From: Vitellaria paradoxa
Lineage: Eukaryota; Streptophyta; Magnoliopsida; Ericales; Sapotaceae
DNA: 64,000 bases
Reading direction: 5' to 3'
Assembly (NCBI GenBank): GCA_019916065.1
Contig: CM034234.1
Coordinates: forward strand, 4,376,342-4,440,341
Shown piece after piece: positions 60,066 through 64,000 of the stretch. Under the pieces are notes generated by a model. The model made no database searches, was not told the DNA's origin, and saw only the letters and a list, made by a program, of their open reading frames with translations. Numbering within the stretch: position 1 is the stretch's first letter; every line of letters starts with the position of its first letter. A program made the translations under genes and the position numbers.

Positions 60066-60430
60066 TAGGCCCCGTTTGGCCAAATGAACAATCTCTATAA
60101 ACCTCTATAAATCTCTAATAACTCCTCTACTTCTAATTTTTTTCACCATTACGAATTTAAAAAAATTTAATATTTTGCTAAAATAATAAAAAATCTAAAA
60201 GTAAGTTAAGCGAATGTGTAAATTTTTTATACAATCGTATTTTTTGTGTCGAAAACTTTCAAACGAATACCATTATCGTTATTTTTTTGTAAATTTTTTT
60301 AAATCCGATGGAACGGATTTAGAAAATCGTTCACACGATTTCAAACTTTTCATAAAAAATAACACCAAAATTAATACAAAATTACATTTCATCTCAATTT
60401 ATCTTATTTTTTCTTATTTCAGAGCTCTAG
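60066..60430 (-). mobile_element. MITE family C, inverted copy
   Basis: GGCCCCGTTTGGCCAAATG at the left. Its complement carries the family block found at 9711-10085 and 42711-43516 (ATCTCAATTTATCTTATTTT near the right end on the plus strand). Confidence 0.65.
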
Positions 60431-60721
60431 TGAGACTTATGCTACTAAGATTTTTTTGGGAAAAGGAGGCTGAAATCAACCCTCAGCTTTAGCCGCCGAA
60501 GCCACTTGATGCGGCGTCTTTTTTGTTTTTTTGGGAGGGGGTTGTTGGGGTTAACATGATGAAGGGTGTGTTTTGAGTTATATAAAATTGTATAAAATTG
60601 TAAAAGTAAATATTTTGTAATTCGTATAGTAAGTAAAAATTTAAAATTTTACTGTCTTATAATTCGTATTTGTAGAAATTTATAAAATTTTATTTTTTGT
60701 TTGAGAGCTCCAAACAGAGCT

Positions 60722-61424
60722 GAAGTAACTTTCAGCAATTTTCAAGCGTGTAGTAGATAAAAAAATAATAAAAAATAATTAATTTTTAAAAATATAAATA
60801 TAAATAAATTTTGTTTTAATTTTTATTTATGAAGGACAATTATGTCTATTCAAGTTATATATAAGAATAAGAATTTGTAATTTCATTTTGGCTTAGATTG
60901 GAGAATAAGAAAATAAAAAAATACAAACATTTTGGTGTTTTAGGTGTTGGTAAAATACCAAAAAATTATTAATAATTTTATATGACAGGTTGCTAACACA
61001 TTAATTTTTTTTCCGAGATGATTATTTCACTTTAACTCAATTTTATTTTGGTAACTTTTAAAATTGAGTTAAAGTGAAATAATCATCTCAACAAAAAATT
61101 GATGCATTAGTAACTTGTCATATAAAATTATTGATAACTTTAGATATTTTACCCAATGCCTAAAACACCAAAAAGTTTGTGTTTTTTTATTTTTTTATCT
61201 TTCAAATCGAGTTTGATTGAAATTATAAATTATTGTTTTTATATATAATTTGAATAGGTATAATTGTTCTTTATAAATAAAAATAAAATAAAATTTATTT
61301 ATATTTATATTTTAACAAACAAATTAAAAATTAATTATTTACAAAAAAATAAATTTTAATTAATTTTATTTTTATTTATTTCTATTTGTTTTACCATACA
61401 ACTAAAAATTGTTGAAAGTTATCC
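60722..61424. repeat. Long foldback (inverted repeat) of about 700 bp
   Basis: The centre is a 15-nt loop at 61045-61059, flanked by GATTATTTCACTTTAACTCA on the left and its complement on the right. Complementarity extends outward with mismatches through paired GTGTTTTAGGTGTTG and CAATGCCTAAAACAC blocks, and to ACTTTCAGCAATTTTCAAG against ATTGTTGAAAGTTATC at the outer edges. Arms are about 330-370 nt. Confidence 0.85.
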
Positions 61425-61599
61425 CATCATATTCAAATTATTTATTTTGTTTTATTTTTTAACTTAATCAATTAAAAAAATAATTATTTTAAAATTTTCT
61501 TTTTCTCACCCCCACAGCCAGCAAAAGCCATCAGGCAAAACAGCCATCAGCCCATCCCTTCCAGCGCCGACCACACCCAGCCCTTTCCCCGAGGTTTTT

Positions 61600-61760
61600 G
61601 AGGTATTTGGTTGATAAAAATTTAGCAAAAAAATACAATAAAAATATAAAAATTTGATGTAAAAATAATATATGATAAAATTTGATTGAAAGAAAGTACA
61701 AAAAGTTAATAAAATTAGTAAATTTTAATTAATTTTAACCAATTAAACATCCCCTGAAAT
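61600..61760. mobile_element. Short MITE, related to 41145-41300
   Basis: GTATTTGGTTGATAAAAATT at the left and AACCAATTAAACATCCCCTG at the right. AT-rich interior with AATTTGATTGAAAGAAAGTA. Confidence 0.5.
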
Positions 61761-62728
61761 TTGGCAACGATTGTTTTTGGAATTAAAACTTGGAATTGGA
61801 GTGAATATGCCCGAGACAATTCTAATTTTATGTTTGGTTAAAAAAAGTGGGGGTATAGAAGCCGTTTAAACGATTAAAAGTGACCAAAAGTTAAAAAAAA
61901 TAGACAATTTCAGTCATTTTTTAGTGTTTAGAAGAGTAAGACGACTAAAAGTGACCAAAAGTTAAAAAAAGTAGGCAATGTCAGTCATTTTTTAGTATTT
62001 CGAAGACTACGTAAATTTGCCAAAATAATCCGTTGAAACGGTAAAAAACAAGCCGTTATAATGGCTTTGGTAAAAAATCAGTATGAAAAATTAGTAAATG
62101 TTAAAAAAAGTAAGAAAAAGTGGATAACTTTTTGTAACTGCTTTATAAAAGTTGGTAAAATTTAATGAAAATAAACGTATAGAAAATAAAAATGACAAAA
62201 ATTAGTAAAAGTAAGTAAATATTTATAACTTTTTATAATTTTCAGTATTTTTTGGCCCAACTAAACATAAGCAATATCATGAGAGTTTGGTGTTACTTAT
62301 ACCCCACATCTGAATTTGTTTTCTGTCAAAATTTAAAGACTCAAAATTATTTTTTATCACATCACATAAAAAATTATATCTTTAATTCTACTTTATATTT
62401 TATCAATCAAATACTAAAAAAAATAATCTTATATAAAAAAATAATTTTATGTTATATCTAATCTCATATATATTATTACTCATATCCCCCCGTCTAATTC
62501 ATCAGCCAAACATAGCCTTTGTTTCACAAGGAGAAGTGGAAGGCGAAGGCGTATCGCGGAAGTAATTACACATATTCCTAGGAACTTCATTTTCCCGCGC
62601 TTTTGGGTCTGAGAGCCGTCTGAAATACTATTGGCCCAAAAAAAAAAAAAAGAAAAAAGAAAGATAGAAAAACCTCCGTGGCAAACCCCAGACAACACCC
62701 CACGGTGCTTTCTTTTTCTCTCGCGTAC
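61761..62728 (+). promoter_or_regulatory. Upstream region of the last gene
   Basis: AT-rich to about 62480, then GC-richer towards the ATG at 62729. An A run lies at 62638-62652. No TATA box that I would commit to. 61840-62030 contains a short imperfect repeat (AAAAGTGACCAAAAGTTAAA twice). Confidence 0.4.
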
Positions 62729-64000
62729 ATGGCCTCCGCTTCTCAATCAATCGACGGCACCGCCGCCAACGGCGTCAATGGTTCGAAATCTTATTTTCAG
62801 AAGACAGTAGGTGGCTTCCTCCAGAACTCTCGAATCGAAACCCTCTTTGCATCGGAAATGTTTATTAGGTTTGAATTCTGTTTGGTTTTTTTTTTATTTT
62901 TTATTTTTTTGGAAAGGTTTGTTTGCAAGATTGGTGGTTGATTACGGCCGAAAAGGACTTCCAAGGCAAAAGGCTTGCCGTTGCAGGATTGTCCTCTCGA
63001 GAGTAAGGCTTCTTATTTGTTTAGGGATTTGTTTAATTGACAACATTAATCTGTGTTGTGACCCAAGCAAATCTATTGTGTGTGAAAAGAAAATCAGCTA
63101 CCATAGGGTTTTGAATGTTTTGGCCTTATTCTTTGGAATTACTATGTTTCGCAATTGTAAATTCTCATTAATTTTCTTGACATGAAATTGCTTCAGATTG
63201 CTCTAGGTTTATTATTAAACGTACATCTAAAAACTTGTAGGCAATAACTGCGATTTTTTTTTTTTTTTTGGGTTGTGTTAGGCATATGCTATTATGCTTA
63301 CTCGTATTTTCCTTTTATTTTTGTTTCATAATTTTGGATTGTGTATTTCACTGTACATTTTGATCATCAATTTCAGTAGTCAAACTGATCCAGACTTTTT
63401 AGGGTCAGCACTTCTTCAAACATGAAGTTGAATTAAGAATTTAATTGACTTGCAATTGTTCTCTCCTCATTGGATCAGATCCTGTTTTGTCAAGATAAGG
63501 AACACACTTGGAATTTTTTATGACTCGAGAAAACCTAAAATCGTTAATTTATCTATCAAGCTTAGAAATAAAGTTTGCTTGTTAGTCCTACTATTATAAG
63601 TTTAAGGATGTGACCACACAGTAAAAAAGAATTACAAAAGGTTTTGAACTTATAATACTAAATTTCAAAAAAGGTGTTATATTGAACTGCGCAAGCCTTA
63701 AAATTCACTATAATCTAGAGTGGTCAAATGCATTGTATAATGGCCCCTAATCTTATTTTAGGGGTGTGCAACAGTTTCATCGTTTTTTTATGGAATGTTT
63801 TGGTTTTTACTCATGGTTATTCTATTAGAGCTACCTTGCTCATATTGTACTATAGTTTGCAAACTAGAGAGCATCAATGCTTTTAGATGATGATTCAGTC
63901 TAACTTTTCATTCCCTTTTATATTCATGCTCTGATCAAATGGCAGGATTCCTGATTGCCTTGCATGAAAACTATTTTCTGTAAATGGACAATTGTTTGCC
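62729..64000 (+). CDS. First exon of a gene continuing past the window (product not recognised)
   Basis: ATG 62729 opens a Ser/Ala/Gly-rich, typically plant N-terminus (MASASQSIDGTAANGVNG), followed by SKSYFQKTVGGFLQNSR and IETLFASEMFIR. A donor (TTAG/GTTTGAATT) ends the exon at 62868 after 46 codons plus 2 nt. Read-through beyond it is hydrophobic and low-complexity, as expected of intron. No later exon could be assigned with confidence before 64000. I do not recognise the family; the N-terminus has no signal peptide. Confidence 0.55.

Noticed and set aside
1..64000. tRNA, rRNA, CRISPR arrays, bacterial operon signals
   Set aside because: None seen. The window is plant nuclear DNA, and the A/B-box-like sites found belong to SINE-like elements without tRNA folding.

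Overview
The window is nuclear DNA from a flowering plant, most likely a woody or broad-leaved dicot. It is AT-rich, its genes carry GT-AG introns, and the space between genes is filled with solo LTRs, MITEs, SINE-like pieces, AT-rich repeats and decayed retrotransposons. The species cannot be named from the sequence.

Three host genes look intact and complete: (1) 997-2490 (+), an alpha-crystallin/HSP20-like protein of the plant IDM2/IDM3 type, in one coding exon behind a leader that probably contains an intron; (2) 5428-8519 (-), a cytosolic HSP70/HSC70 of 649 residues in two exons, with a perfect three-unit heat-shock element beside its TATA box; (3) 26688-35965 (+), a six-exon, 650-residue SAWADEE-domain protein assembled here exon by exon, with a basic tail repeating a TRSA-like motif. 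A fourth gene starts at 62729 (+) and runs off the right edge. A fifth locus, 45070-54916 (+), is a dead gene for a plant FUSC-type membrane protein (p-hydroxybenzoate efflux pump-like). It has lost its N-terminal region, carries stops and frameshifts, and is split by a 7.85-kb Ty1/copia retrotransposon with a perfect 5-bp target duplication (TCTCG).

The main discovery candidate is 15860-26139, a 10.3-kb Mutator-like element. It has about 100-bp terminal inverted repeats, an imperfect 10-bp target duplication, repeated palindromic subterminal motifs at both ends, an internal array of about 245-bp AT-rich tandem repeats, and a relic plant mobile domain (PMD, MAIN-like) gene. A 2.69-kb solo LTR with perfect TSD (TGTGT) sits inside the PMD gene and another solo LTR sits inside the tandem array. 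The element ends about 550 bp upstream of the SAWADEE gene start.

Layout: 1-2.7 kb HSP20-like gene; 2.7-5.4 kb intergenic; 5.4-8.7 kb HSP70; 8.8-15.8 kb repeats (inverted MITE pair, MITEs, solo LTR with TSD, 1-kb TIR element holding a 70-codon open frame); 15.9-26.1 kb PMD-MULE; 26.2-36 kb SAWADEE gene, with MITEs, an LTR-like block and a SINE in its introns; 36-45 kb intergenic with AT-rich elements and a tandem MITE duplication; 45-55 kb FUSC pseudogene plus copia; 55-62.7 kb repeats including a 700-bp foldback; 62.7-64 kb start of the last gene. By homology, two of the intact genes belong to opposite sides of plant DNA-methylation control: IDM-type anti-silencing and SAWADEE-type chromatin reading. 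Their presence in one window may be chance.
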